Notes under the pieces: model-generated
Database searches by the model: none
What the model saw: the letters and a program-made list of their open reading frames with translations, nothing else
What the model was told of the DNA's origin: nothing
Part shown: positions 36,742-43,052 of the stretch, one piece after another
Numbering within the stretch: the stretch's first letter is position 1
Layout of the letters: every line of letters starts with the position of its first letter
NCBI GenBank assembly: GCA_029263855.1
Contig: JAJUFC010000003.1
Location: 162,285-226,284 of the forward strand
From: Candidatus Thermochlorobacteriaceae bacterium
GTDB lineage: Bacteria; Bacteroidota; Chlorobiia; Chlorobiales; Thermochlorobacteraceae
Direction of reading: 5' to 3'
Length of the DNA: 64,000 bases
Program-made: the position numbers and the translations under genes

Positions 36742-37632
36742 TCATTCTTGATGTTTTCCCCAGTGCTTCTTTCGTCCGTGATGTTCGCCGTCAAATTTGG
36801 CTTGACGCTCCGCCATTTGAAGTAATTTTTCAGCGGCTTTTTCGCGCTGTTCGGGCGTGAGCAAAGCATGAACGGAGCGAACAGCATCTTTCATCGCTAA
36901 GCGCACTTCGGCTTGTTTAGCATCGAGTTGCGCCACGCTTTGATTGAGGACGCTTTCGTCCATTTTCTCTTTTCTGAACTCGCGAATGAAGGTTTGCATT
37001 TGAGCGTGCCGTGCAGGTTCAGCTTCAGCACCGACTTTGGCTTGAAATGTGCTTGCGATTTGCAGAAGAGTTGCTTTCTGAGCGTCGGTCAAGTCGAGCT
37101 CGCGCGTCATTTTTTTGAGCATAAAGCCGCCGCCCATAACGCCATGCATGTCTTTTTTCTCTTTTCGCTTTTCGTGTTTAGCGGACATGCGGTCGTGGCG
37201 CGCTTCGAGCTTGTCCGCAATTTTAGCGCGTTGTTCGCTCGTCAGAATTTGATGTGCTTGAACGAGTTTGGCTTGCATTGAAGCGCGCTGTTCTTTTGGG
37301 AAAAAGTGTGGCATAATCTTCTCGAGGTCGGCATCGGAAAGCGTGCTTTGCTTGAAGGCATTGGCGAAAGCAGTTAGTTCAGCTTTGCGTGCGCTATGTT
37401 TTGCCGCCATTTCCGACGCAAGGTCATCAGTCAATTTTTTGAACGCGACTTTTTGCGATTCCGAAAGGTCGACTTCTGATTCAATCATGCGTAGAATCCC
37501 GTTCGAAAATCGGGCACGCTCATCGGTTTGCGCTACGAGCGGTTCGGCAGGCGATTGACCTTTATCGCCACACCCTGCGCCAGTGAGCGTAACGATAATA
37601 AGGAGCGATACGAAAGCAAGTAAGTTTTTCAT
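36742..37632 (-). CDS. Spy/CpxP-like lipoprotein with repeated LTxxQ-type motifs
   Basis: A 296-residue lipoprotein (lipobox LTGAGC, Cys21). It is almost entirely charged helix, with four related motifs: VDLSESQKVAFKKL (about 53-66), ILTSEQRAKIADKL (128-141), LDLTDAQKATLL (180-191) and LLTPEQREKAAEKL (255-268). These are the LTxxQ signature of periplasmic Spy/CpxP proteins, here apparently doubled. A His/Lys-rich linker and tail (KHEKRKEKKDMHG, and HHGRKKHWGKHQ at the end) could bind metal. Family members act as ATP-independent chaperones or stress sensors. The CpxR-type regulator lies next to it. Confidence 0.8.
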   Translation of the reverse strand: MKNLLAFVSLLIIVTLTGAGCGDKGQSPAEPLVAQTDERARFSNGILRMIESEVDLSESQKVAFKKLTDDLASEMAAKHSARKAELTAFANAFKQSTLSDADLEKIMPHFFPKEQRASMQAKLVQAHQILTSEQRAKIADKLEARHDRMSAKHEKRKEKKDMHGVMGGGFMLKKMTRELDLTDAQKATLLQIASTFQAKVGAEAEPARHAQMQTFIREFRKEKMDESVLNQSVAQLDAKQAEVRLAMKDAVRSVHALLTPEQREKAAEKLLQMAERQAKFDGEHHGRKKHWGKHQE

Positions 37633-37671
37633 GGTTGGATAGAATTTAGTTTGAGAAATATCTTTTCAATT

Positions 37672-37679
37672 CAAACTTA
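37672..37679 (-). promoter_or_regulatory. TAAGTTTG promoter box of the Spy/CpxP-like gene
   Basis: Minus-strand TAnnTTTG element, 40 nt before the start codon at 37632. Confidence 0.42.
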
Positions 37680-37928
37680 CCCTCTGATACGCAGAAGAAC
37701 ATAAACAAGATGTTTCCGCCTTGTAAAAGACTGTAATAACCAAAGACGCGGCTCACATTTGAGAGATCTTGTTTTGGAATTGAAAGCGAAACGCTTATTT
37801 TTCAGTAAGTTGAAGATATAGCAATACAAAACACAAGCGCAGTGAATTGTGTGTAGGTTGCTGATTGAAACGCCTTGATTAAAATGTATTGGTTAATAGC
37901 GCACGCATCTTCAAAAGCATCTCACCTG

Positions 37929-37944
37929 TGTGATAAGAATCACA
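37929..37944. promoter_or_regulatory. CRP/HcpR-type palindrome upstream of the gamma carbonic anhydrase gene
   Basis: TGTGA-TAAGAA-TCACA has perfect 5-bp arms (6 bp counting T and A outward from the centre). Its centre is about 47 nt before the start codon at 37984, a usual place for a Crp/Fnr-family regulator. Confidence 0.55.
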
Positions 37945-37983
37945 GCCTCTCACTCTTAAAAAGTTAGATTTCAATACTTAACG

Positions 37984-38532
37984 ATGGCTAAAATTTTACC
38001 ATATCGCGGAATCTATCCGAAAATTCACGAGAGTGTATTTTTATGCGAGGGGTCAGTTGTTGTAGGAGATGTTATTTTAGGAGCGGATAGTAGCGTGTGG
38101 TTTAACGCTGTTGTGCGAGGCGATGTGTGTCCGATTCGTATCGGGGAGCGCACGAATATTCAAGATAACGCAACGCTTCATGTAACGCACGACACTGGAC
38201 CGCTCAACATTGGGAACGATGTTACGATTGGGCATAATGCGGTGCTTCATGCATGCACAGTTCACGATTTTGTGCTAATTGGAATGGGCGCGATTTTGCT
38301 CGACCACTGCACGCTTGAGCCATATTCTTATATCGCCGCAGGCGCGTTAGTTCGACAAGGTTTTACAGTTCCATCGGGAATGATGGTTGCAGGTGTGCCT
38401 GCCAAGGTAATTCGCCCGATTTCAGATGCCGAGCGTGCGGCGATTATGGAATCGCCTCAAAACTACATGAACTACGTGCGCAATTACCGCACTTATACCG
38501 ATACTTCATACTCATTGCCGCAACAAATGTGA
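37984..38532 (+). CDS. gamma-class carbonic anhydrase / hexapeptide-repeat protein (YrdA/PaaY-like)
   Basis: A 182-residue left-handed beta-helix protein. VVVGDVILGADSSVWFNAVVRGDV is the family signature, followed by imperfect hexapeptide repeats. Metal-ligand histidines are visible in HVTHD, IGHNAVLHAC and nearby. A C-terminal helix packs on the helix edge. Members bind zinc or iron; some hydrate CO2, others act as thioesterases. It sits 45 bp before the metallo-beta-lactamase-fold gene and probably shares its transcript. Confidence 0.9.
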   Translation: MAKILPYRGIYPKIHESVFLCEGSVVVGDVILGADSSVWFNAVVRGDVCPIRIGERTNIQDNATLHVTHDTGPLNIGNDVTIGHNAVLHACTVHDFVLIGMGAILLDHCTLEPYSYIAAGALVRQGFTVPSGMMVAGVPAKVIRPISDAERAAIMESPQNYMNYVRNYRTYTDTSYSLPQQM

Positions 38533-38576
38533 TTTGAATTTGACAAATAAAATATGCAAAGAGAGGAGCAACCTTA

Positions 38577-39962
38577 ATGACATCTACCATTACCAAGCAA
38601 CCAAAACGGGTAGATTACAACCTCTACGCCTTTGAAAGCGGCATCTATCGAGTGAGCGGATCAGAACTCTCGCTTTGCGCATACCTCGTAGAAACATCAG
38701 CAGGATTGATTCAAGTCAATGCCGTGCCTGAACTCTTCAAAAGTTATTTTCCCTATCTCAAAAAGTTACCCGTTGCCGCCGTTGTTACCGAGCCAATCGT
38801 TACGCAGCTTGGCGATACGCTCACGGGCTTCGAGTTTGAACTCTGGACTTCGCGATTTATCGATTTTCAACGTCCTCATAAAATTAAGTTTGTCGGTCAA
38901 GAGCAAACGCTCAAAGCCCTTTATCGCCGATTAGAGCTGACGATGAACGGCGATTTTGTGCATGATGAAAACGGTCAACGCCAGGCGAAATTCGTCTCGC
39001 GCCGCTGGGTTGATGATGTCTTTGAATGGCATTCTTCAAATAGCGAGGTGGAGATTGGTCAAGTGAAAATTGACGTAGCCAATCCAAAAGAAGTGAAAAT
39101 TTACGACGGCGGAAAGTTAATTTTTGATTCCGCACTCTATCCTACCAGCACAGGAAAAGATGCCGCGTCGCTTTATGTGGACATGATGCTTTCCCAAATT
39201 GAGCCGTTTCAGCGCGATGAAGATGAATTGGGAATTATTGTCGCCGGAAACGGAATCGGCACGAAGCCGGGCGTAACGAGCAATTTTATTATGCACTACG
39301 CCGACCGCTTAATGTGGATTGACCCGCCCGCGCGCTTCTACGAGAAAGCCGTTAAACTTCAAGTCAACCCCGACGATGTAACAGAGTATATCATCACCCA
39401 CTGCCACGAAGACCACATTGAGGGCTTCAGCGCGCTCCTGCAACGAAAAATCGAGCGCAAAGAAAAACTGTGTTTGCTGAGTGTCAACGCTGTGTTGGAA
39501 CAACTCAAAGAAATTTTTTCGCCAATATTCGGCGACATGATGCAGCACATCAACTACACCGATTTGAGCAATCGGGAAATCTTCAAAAACTATTTTGGGT
39601 GCGATATTCAAATTCGTGAAAACTATCACCCCGTTCCAACCATCGGTCTCAAATTCAGTTACAACGGACGCGCCATCGGCATTTCAGGCGACGTGCTTTA
39701 TTCCAAAAACCTTATCAACGCGCGCCTTCAAAACGGCTCGCTCACCAAAGAACAATACGAGATTGCTTCCGCTCAATGGTTTGCCGATACGGAACTCTTC
39801 TTGCATGACACCACTGTTTCTAAAGACCCTGTTCATACCGATTTAGAAGACGTCGAAGACCTTGCAAGGGAAATTCCGCACGTCAAAGCCTACGGCTATC
39901 ACTTCGGTGTGCGATTTGAATCGGACTATGTAACGCCAACGCGCTTTGGCGATAGGCTTTAA
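38577..39962 (+). CDS. two-module metallo-beta-lactamase-fold protein
   Basis: A 461-residue protein. The metal motif HxHxDH is at His275, His277, Asp279 and His280 (THCHEDHIEG). A late GHD-like ISGDVLYSKN and HFGVRFESDY near the C-terminus may supply further ligands. The first 210 residues (SLCAYLVETSAGLIQVNAVPE) look like a second, metal-free beta-lactamase-like half, so an internal duplication is possible. No signal peptide is present. The reaction is unknown; hydrolase or oxidoreductase members both exist. A good ribosome-binding site GAGAGGAG lies 9 bp before the ATG. Confidence 0.75.
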   Translation: MTSTITKQPKRVDYNLYAFESGIYRVSGSELSLCAYLVETSAGLIQVNAVPELFKSYFPYLKKLPVAAVVTEPIVTQLGDTLTGFEFELWTSRFIDFQRPHKIKFVGQEQTLKALYRRLELTMNGDFVHDENGQRQAKFVSRRWVDDVFEWHSSNSEVEIGQVKIDVANPKEVKIYDGGKLIFDSALYPTSTGKDAASLYVDMMLSQIEPFQRDEDELGIIVAGNGIGTKPGVTSNFIMHYADRLMWIDPPARFYEKAVKLQVNPDDVTEYIITHCHEDHIEGFSALLQRKIERKEKLCLLSVNAVLEQLKEIFSPIFGDMMQHINYTDLSNREIFKNYFGCDIQIRENYHPVPTIGLKFSYNGRAIGISGDVLYSKNLINARLQNGSLTKEQYEIASAQWFADTELFLHDTTVSKDPVHTDLEDVEDLAREIPHVKAYGYHFGVRFESDYVTPTRFGDRL

Positions 39963-40162
39963 GCGTCATTCAAATCTCACAAATGCCAAAATCCCTCTCG
40001 CGGTGAAAAGCCCTTTTATCTGGCAAGCATAAGGTCAGTCATTTTGAACGGAGCATGGAAAGTTGATACTTCATATCCTTGAATTGTTTGGATTCCCTGC
40101 TCTGCTTTCAATGACAGCCCATTATCAACAAAAAAGAGATACCTCGAATAACACCTCGAACA

Positions 40163-40187
40163 AAAAAGCCCGTCTTGCGACAGGCTT
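40163..40187 (-). terminator. intrinsic terminator downstream of dacB
   Basis: On the minus strand, AGCCTGTC (40187-40180), loop GCAA, then GACGGGCT (40175-40168), with one mismatch, followed by TTTTTTG. It lies 123 bp past the dacB stop codon. Confidence 0.75.
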
Positions 40188-40285
40188 ATACTTGAAGAAC
40201 TATCTTCATACTTGCGAATGAAAGAACAGCAAAGAACATCTCTCAAGAATACACGCACAAACATAACGCGGAGGCGTGCCAAAGG

Positions 40286-40301
40286 CTGTGATAATTATCA
40301 C
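40286..40301. promoter_or_regulatory. perfect 16-bp CRP-type palindrome past the 3' end of dacB
   Basis: TGTGATAATTATCACA is its own reverse complement and fits TGTGA-N6-TCACA. It lies 9 bp beyond the dacB stop codon, on the side of the intergenic region. No gene start is adjacent. Confidence 0.5.
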
Positions 40302-40310
40302 AAAATTAAG

Positions 40311-41906
40311 CTATGGTGCGCTTGCCCGTTCTGATGCCCATTCTGCCAAAAGTTCGATGATTCGGTCTTGAACTTTTTCAATATCAAGGCGCGACTGTGT
40401 GAAGTTCATCGCCATAATAGAGAAGACAATCCATTCTTCGTCTTCCCCATAAAAATATCCTGAAAGCGTGCGCACCCCGCCCACGAATCCCGTCTTTGCA
40501 AAGGTCATCTCGCTGGCTTTTCCTTCACGGAGCCGATTTTGAAGCGTTCCGTCTTTGCCTGCAACGGCAAGCGATTGGTAATAGGTCTCGAATGAATTGG
40601 CGGCGCAATTCTTTTTCAGAAGTTTGACAATCGCCGACGGCGAGATGCGATTTTTGCGCGATAAGCCGCATCCATCTATGATGTAGTAATGTTTCTCGGT
40701 AATGCCAAGTGAGTTGAGATAAAGCTTCACAGCGTCTAAGCCTGCGTCAGTCGTGCCTTCTTTGCGATACGCATAGCCGATTCGGCGAAGCAACTGTTCA
40801 GCAAAAAAGTTGTTGCTGGCTTTGTTCGTTTCAGCCAAAATAGCGAAGAGGGTCGGCGATGCTTGTGAAGCAACTTGTTGGAGTGTGTCGGTCAAATAAA
40901 AGTCGTTGGTGTTTTTTCGGCGCAATTTTCCTGAAATGCGAATGCCTTTTTCTTCAAGGGCTTTTTTAAGTGCGGTGAGAAAATAAAGCGCGGGTTGCTC
41001 GACGGCAATTCTTTCGCGAAAGCCACGCGAATCGAGTGGGATTGAGCCTGAGATGAAAATCGTATTCGTGCCGAAACGGCGGACGGCTTCGAGGGTGCGC
41101 TTGGTTTGCGCAAATCCTGTGCTTGCACTGTTTTCAATTTTGAAAAAGTTGACATCGGGAGAAAGGCTCACAATCGGGGATTTGCCGACACTATCGGCGG
41201 GATAAACGGTAACAGTTACGAAATTTTCATTGAACGCAAGCGCGGAAGAGGGTGCCGCCATTGCATAAAAAAGGTCGTCCCACGCCCAGTCTGACGGGTA
41301 ATCGCCGTCGCCGCCGCTAACGGCGTGCGAGTAAGTCGAGGCTTGAACGAGGTGGTCATCGGCGACTAAATCGCCGTTGATAAGCGTAATGTTTCGCGCC
41401 AGAAGGCTATCGGCGAGTTGATAGAAGAAAAATCCGCCGGTGGAATCAACGAACCGCTCCGCGTGATAAGGATTGCCATCGCTCAACACAATTAAATCGC
41501 CATCGAGCCGCATTGCGCCGTTCTCAGCCGGAACAATTTTTCCCCAAGTATGCGCTGATGTTCGAAACCGAAACGATTCGCCCAAGTAGTGAAGTGCCGC
41601 CGCCGTTGTGAGCAACTTTTGATTTGAGGCAGGCACAAAATTTTTCTCGCTGTTCAAGGCATAAATAACGCCGAATTTCGGATTCAGCGACTCGATATGA
41701 ACACCCCAAAACGTGTTGCTATACGCCTCATCAGAAAGCAGTTTATCCAATTCGGTATGTAATTCTTTGAGCAGGCGTTGGTCGCGCTTCGAGAGTTTTT
41801 TGCTGATAAGGTGCGAGGGCTTTTTCTTTTGCGCGTAAAGATTCTTTGCTGTAAAGCCTAATGTTAAAAATCCGACAAGAAAAGTAACAAAAAGTCGCAA
41901 CAGCAT
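40311..41906 (-). CDS. dacB: D-alanyl-D-alanine carboxypeptidase/endopeptidase (PBP4, DacB)
   Basis: I take the ATG at 41906 (531 residues); longer frames would run through the terminator at 42001-42040. A signal peptide MLLRLFVTFLVGFLTLGF leads to AKNLYAQ. Active-site motifs of the S13 family are present: SxxK in PASNQKLLTTAAAL, SxN in NKASNNFFAE, and KTG in FAKTGFVGGVRTLSGYF. Between the first two lies the extra domain typical of PBP4. The enzyme trims peptidoglycan stem peptides or cleaves cross-links in the periplasm. A TATCTTTG box lies 40 nt upstream. Confidence 0.94.
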   Translation of the reverse strand: MLLRLFVTFLVGFLTLGFTAKNLYAQKKKPSHLISKKLSKRDQRLLKELHTELDKLLSDEAYSNTFWGVHIESLNPKFGVIYALNSEKNFVPASNQKLLTTAAALHYLGESFRFRTSAHTWGKIVPAENGAMRLDGDLIVLSDGNPYHAERFVDSTGGFFFYQLADSLLARNITLINGDLVADDHLVQASTYSHAVSGGDGDYPSDWAWDDLFYAMAAPSSALAFNENFVTVTVYPADSVGKSPIVSLSPDVNFFKIENSASTGFAQTKRTLEAVRRFGTNTIFISGSIPLDSRGFRERIAVEQPALYFLTALKKALEEKGIRISGKLRRKNTNDFYLTDTLQQVASQASPTLFAILAETNKASNNFFAEQLLRRIGYAYRKEGTTDAGLDAVKLYLNSLGITEKHYYIIDGCGLSRKNRISPSAIVKLLKKNCAANSFETYYQSLAVAGKDGTLQNRLREGKASEMTFAKTGFVGGVRTLSGYFYGEDEEWIVFSIMAMNFTQSRLDIEKVQDRIIELLAEWASERASAP

Positions 41907-41945
41907 CTGAAGATAATGTTTGAACGGTTGAGGCCAGAGGTTGAA

Positions 41946-41953
41946 CAAAGATA
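41946..41953 (-). promoter_or_regulatory. TATCTTTG promoter box of dacB
   Basis: Minus-strand TAnnTTTG element, 40 nt before the ATG at 41906 and downstream of the preceding gene's terminator, which independently fixes where dacB transcription must begin. Confidence 0.5.
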
Positions 41954-41989
41954 AGAAATTAGCCTTGAGGTTAAGCCTGAAAGAATCTT

Positions 41990-42040
41990 GAAAATAAAAA
42001 AGCCTTAAAACTTGAAAGCCGACACACAAGTTTTAAGGCT
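41990..42040 (-). terminator. intrinsic terminator after the small Spy-like gene
   Basis: A perfect 14-bp stem, AGCCTTAAAACTTG (minus strand, 42040-42027) with its complement (42014-42001), 12-nt loop, then TTTTTATTTTC on the minus strand. Confidence 0.9.
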
Positions 42041-42176
42041 GAAGACCAAAGAACAAACCTATGACAATGAGAAGTGTGTCAAAGGTAAAGACTAAACTTC
42101 AATTTTGTAAGGTTACGTTCAAAATTTGACGATTTATTAAAAGTGCGATGGAGAAGCATCTAAATTTTTAAGATTT

Positions 42177-42551
42177 TCAGGGCTTGCGCTCTCGCATAGA
42201 TTGACGCAAATCTTCTTTCGCCGCTTCGTATCCGCTCTTTTGGTCGGGGCGCAACGTGGCAGAAATTTCGTCGTCGATTTTTTTCATGCGCTCGTTGGCA
42301 AGGCGGAAGAGCAAAAGTTTATCGCCCTTTGCTTCCTCGCGCTCCGTGCGAAACTCTGATTGATTTTTCACGAGAATTTCTCGAATCTGCTCTTTCTGAT
42401 TCGCATCGAGGGCGACTTTGGTTTCTATTTGAGCAAGCATTTGTTCGGCGCGTGCACGATCGCGCTCTTCAGCAGATTGCGCAAATGCGCTCAGGGAACA
42501 GCCTAAAAGAAGTAGCAAGGGCAAGAGAACTGAAAGAAAAACACGGTTCAT
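42177..42551 (-). CDS. small periplasmic Spy-like helical protein
   Basis: A 124-residue protein with a signal peptide running to SAFAQ (about residue 25). The mature part is a single charged helix-rich domain: VALDANQKEQIREILVK, then MKKIDDEISATLRPDQKSGYEAAKEDL, matching the LTxxQ-like spacing of Spy/heavy-metal-sensor CnrR-type proteins. The LGC before it is not ideally placed for a lipobox but cannot be excluded. It ends with a strong terminator 137 bp downstream. Two 15-bp direct repeats sit just upstream of its start. Confidence 0.7.
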   Translation of the reverse strand: MNRVFLSVLLPLLLLLGCSLSAFAQSAEERDRARAEQMLAQIETKVALDANQKEQIREILVKNQSEFRTEREEAKGDKLLLFRLANERMKKIDDEISATLRPDQKSGYEAAKEDLRQSMRERKP

Positions 42552-42564
42552 AACTCGTGAATAG

Positions 42565-42594
42565 GTTTGTGATTAACAAGTTTGTGATTAACAA
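42565..42594. repeat. two tandem 15-bp direct repeats (possible operator)
   Basis: GTTTGTGATTAACAA occurs at 42565-42579 and again at 42580-42594, identical. Each unit contains the inverted repeat TTGT-GATTA-ACAA. They lie between the proposed promoter box and the start codon of the minus-strand Spy-like gene. Confidence 0.9.
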
Positions 42595-42599
42595 GGTTA
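42592..42599 (-). promoter_or_regulatory. TAACCTTG promoter-like box of the small Spy-like gene
   Basis: A one-base variant of TAnnTTTG on the minus strand, 41 nt before the start codon at 42551 and touching the 15-bp repeats. Confidence 0.33.
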
Positions 42600-42700
42600 A
42601 ATGCGGTCGCTTGTTTTTCGTCAATAATACTGCATTAGATACAAGTAGATACAAAATTTTCCGAGAAACATTTTTTGAGAAAACGCACGGTCAAATTTGC

Positions 42701-42708
42701 TATCTTTG
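42701..42708 (+). promoter_or_regulatory. TATCTTTG promoter box of nuoK
   Basis: TAnnTTTG element followed by CGC, 27 nt before the ATG at 42735. TTTG at 42674-42677 may be the -33 element. Confidence 0.45.
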
Positions 42709-42734
42709 CGCATCTTCAAAAAAGCACAAGCAGT

Positions 42735-43040
42735 ATGCATATCGAACTTAACCACTACCTCTGGCTTTCGGCGTTTATGTTCACAGTTGGCGTAATTGGC
42801 GTATTGGTGCGCCGCAACGCGATTGTGATTTTCATGTGTGTTGAACTCATGCTCAACGCCGTCAATCTCTCCTTCGTCGCGTTCTCTCATTTTCTTTCCG
42901 ACATTCAAGGGCAAATGATGGTCTTTTTTGTCATGACAGTCGCCGCCGCCGAAGCCGCTGTTGGGCTTGCGATTGTCATTTCGCTCTTTCGCAACCGTCA
43001 AACCGTCAACATTGACGAAATCAATTTGCTTAAAGGTTAA
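42735..43040 (+). CDS. nuoK: NADH-quinone oxidoreductase subunit K
   Basis: A 101-residue membrane subunit of complex I. The ATG at 42735 gives [47 protein letters not shown], with the conserved glutamate in the second helix ([11 protein letters not shown]), a proton-channel residue. A third helix carries [16 protein letters not shown]. An upstream in-frame start at 42675 would add 20 unrelated residues and lie before the promoter box. nuoL follows 12 bp later. Confidence 0.97.
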   Translation: MHIELNHYLWLSAFMFTVGVIGVLVRRNAIVIFMCVELMLNAVNLSFVAFSHFLSDIQGQMMVFFVMTVAAAEAAVGLAIVISLFRNRQTVNIDEINLLKG

Positions 43041-43052
43041 CTGTGTCGTAAA

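Larger units (their letters stand above)
37633..37983. other. 351-bp divergent intergenic region
   Basis: It holds the promoter box of the Spy/CpxP-like gene near its left end and a TGTGA-N6-TCACA palindrome near its right end. A weak hairpin AAGCG-AAA-CGCTT followed by ATTTTTC (37784-37803) lies in the middle. No open reading frame or RNA gene was recognised. Confidence 0.6.
39963..40310. other. 348-bp intergenic region between convergent genes
   Basis: It contains a minus-strand terminator (40163-40187) and a perfect palindrome (40286-40301). An 88-codon open frame on the minus strand (40016-40282) crosses the terminator and lacks protein-like composition, so I do not call it a gene. Confidence 0.6.

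Noticed and set aside
35960..36745. Longer response-regulator start at 36745
   Set aside because: Would place the coding region over the terminator of the upstream gene and adds 30 residues unlike any receiver domain.
37784..37803. Short hairpin with T-tract upstream of the gamma carbonic anhydrase gene
   Set aside because: Five base pairs with a 3-nt loop and no transcript expected to end there.
40016..40282. 88-codon minus-strand frame between the metallo-beta-lactamase gene and dacB
   Set aside because: It runs across an intrinsic terminator, has no ribosome-binding site and no protein-like pattern.
42565..42594. Tandem 15-bp repeats as the start of a CRISPR array
   Set aside because: Only two copies, no spacers and no cas genes.
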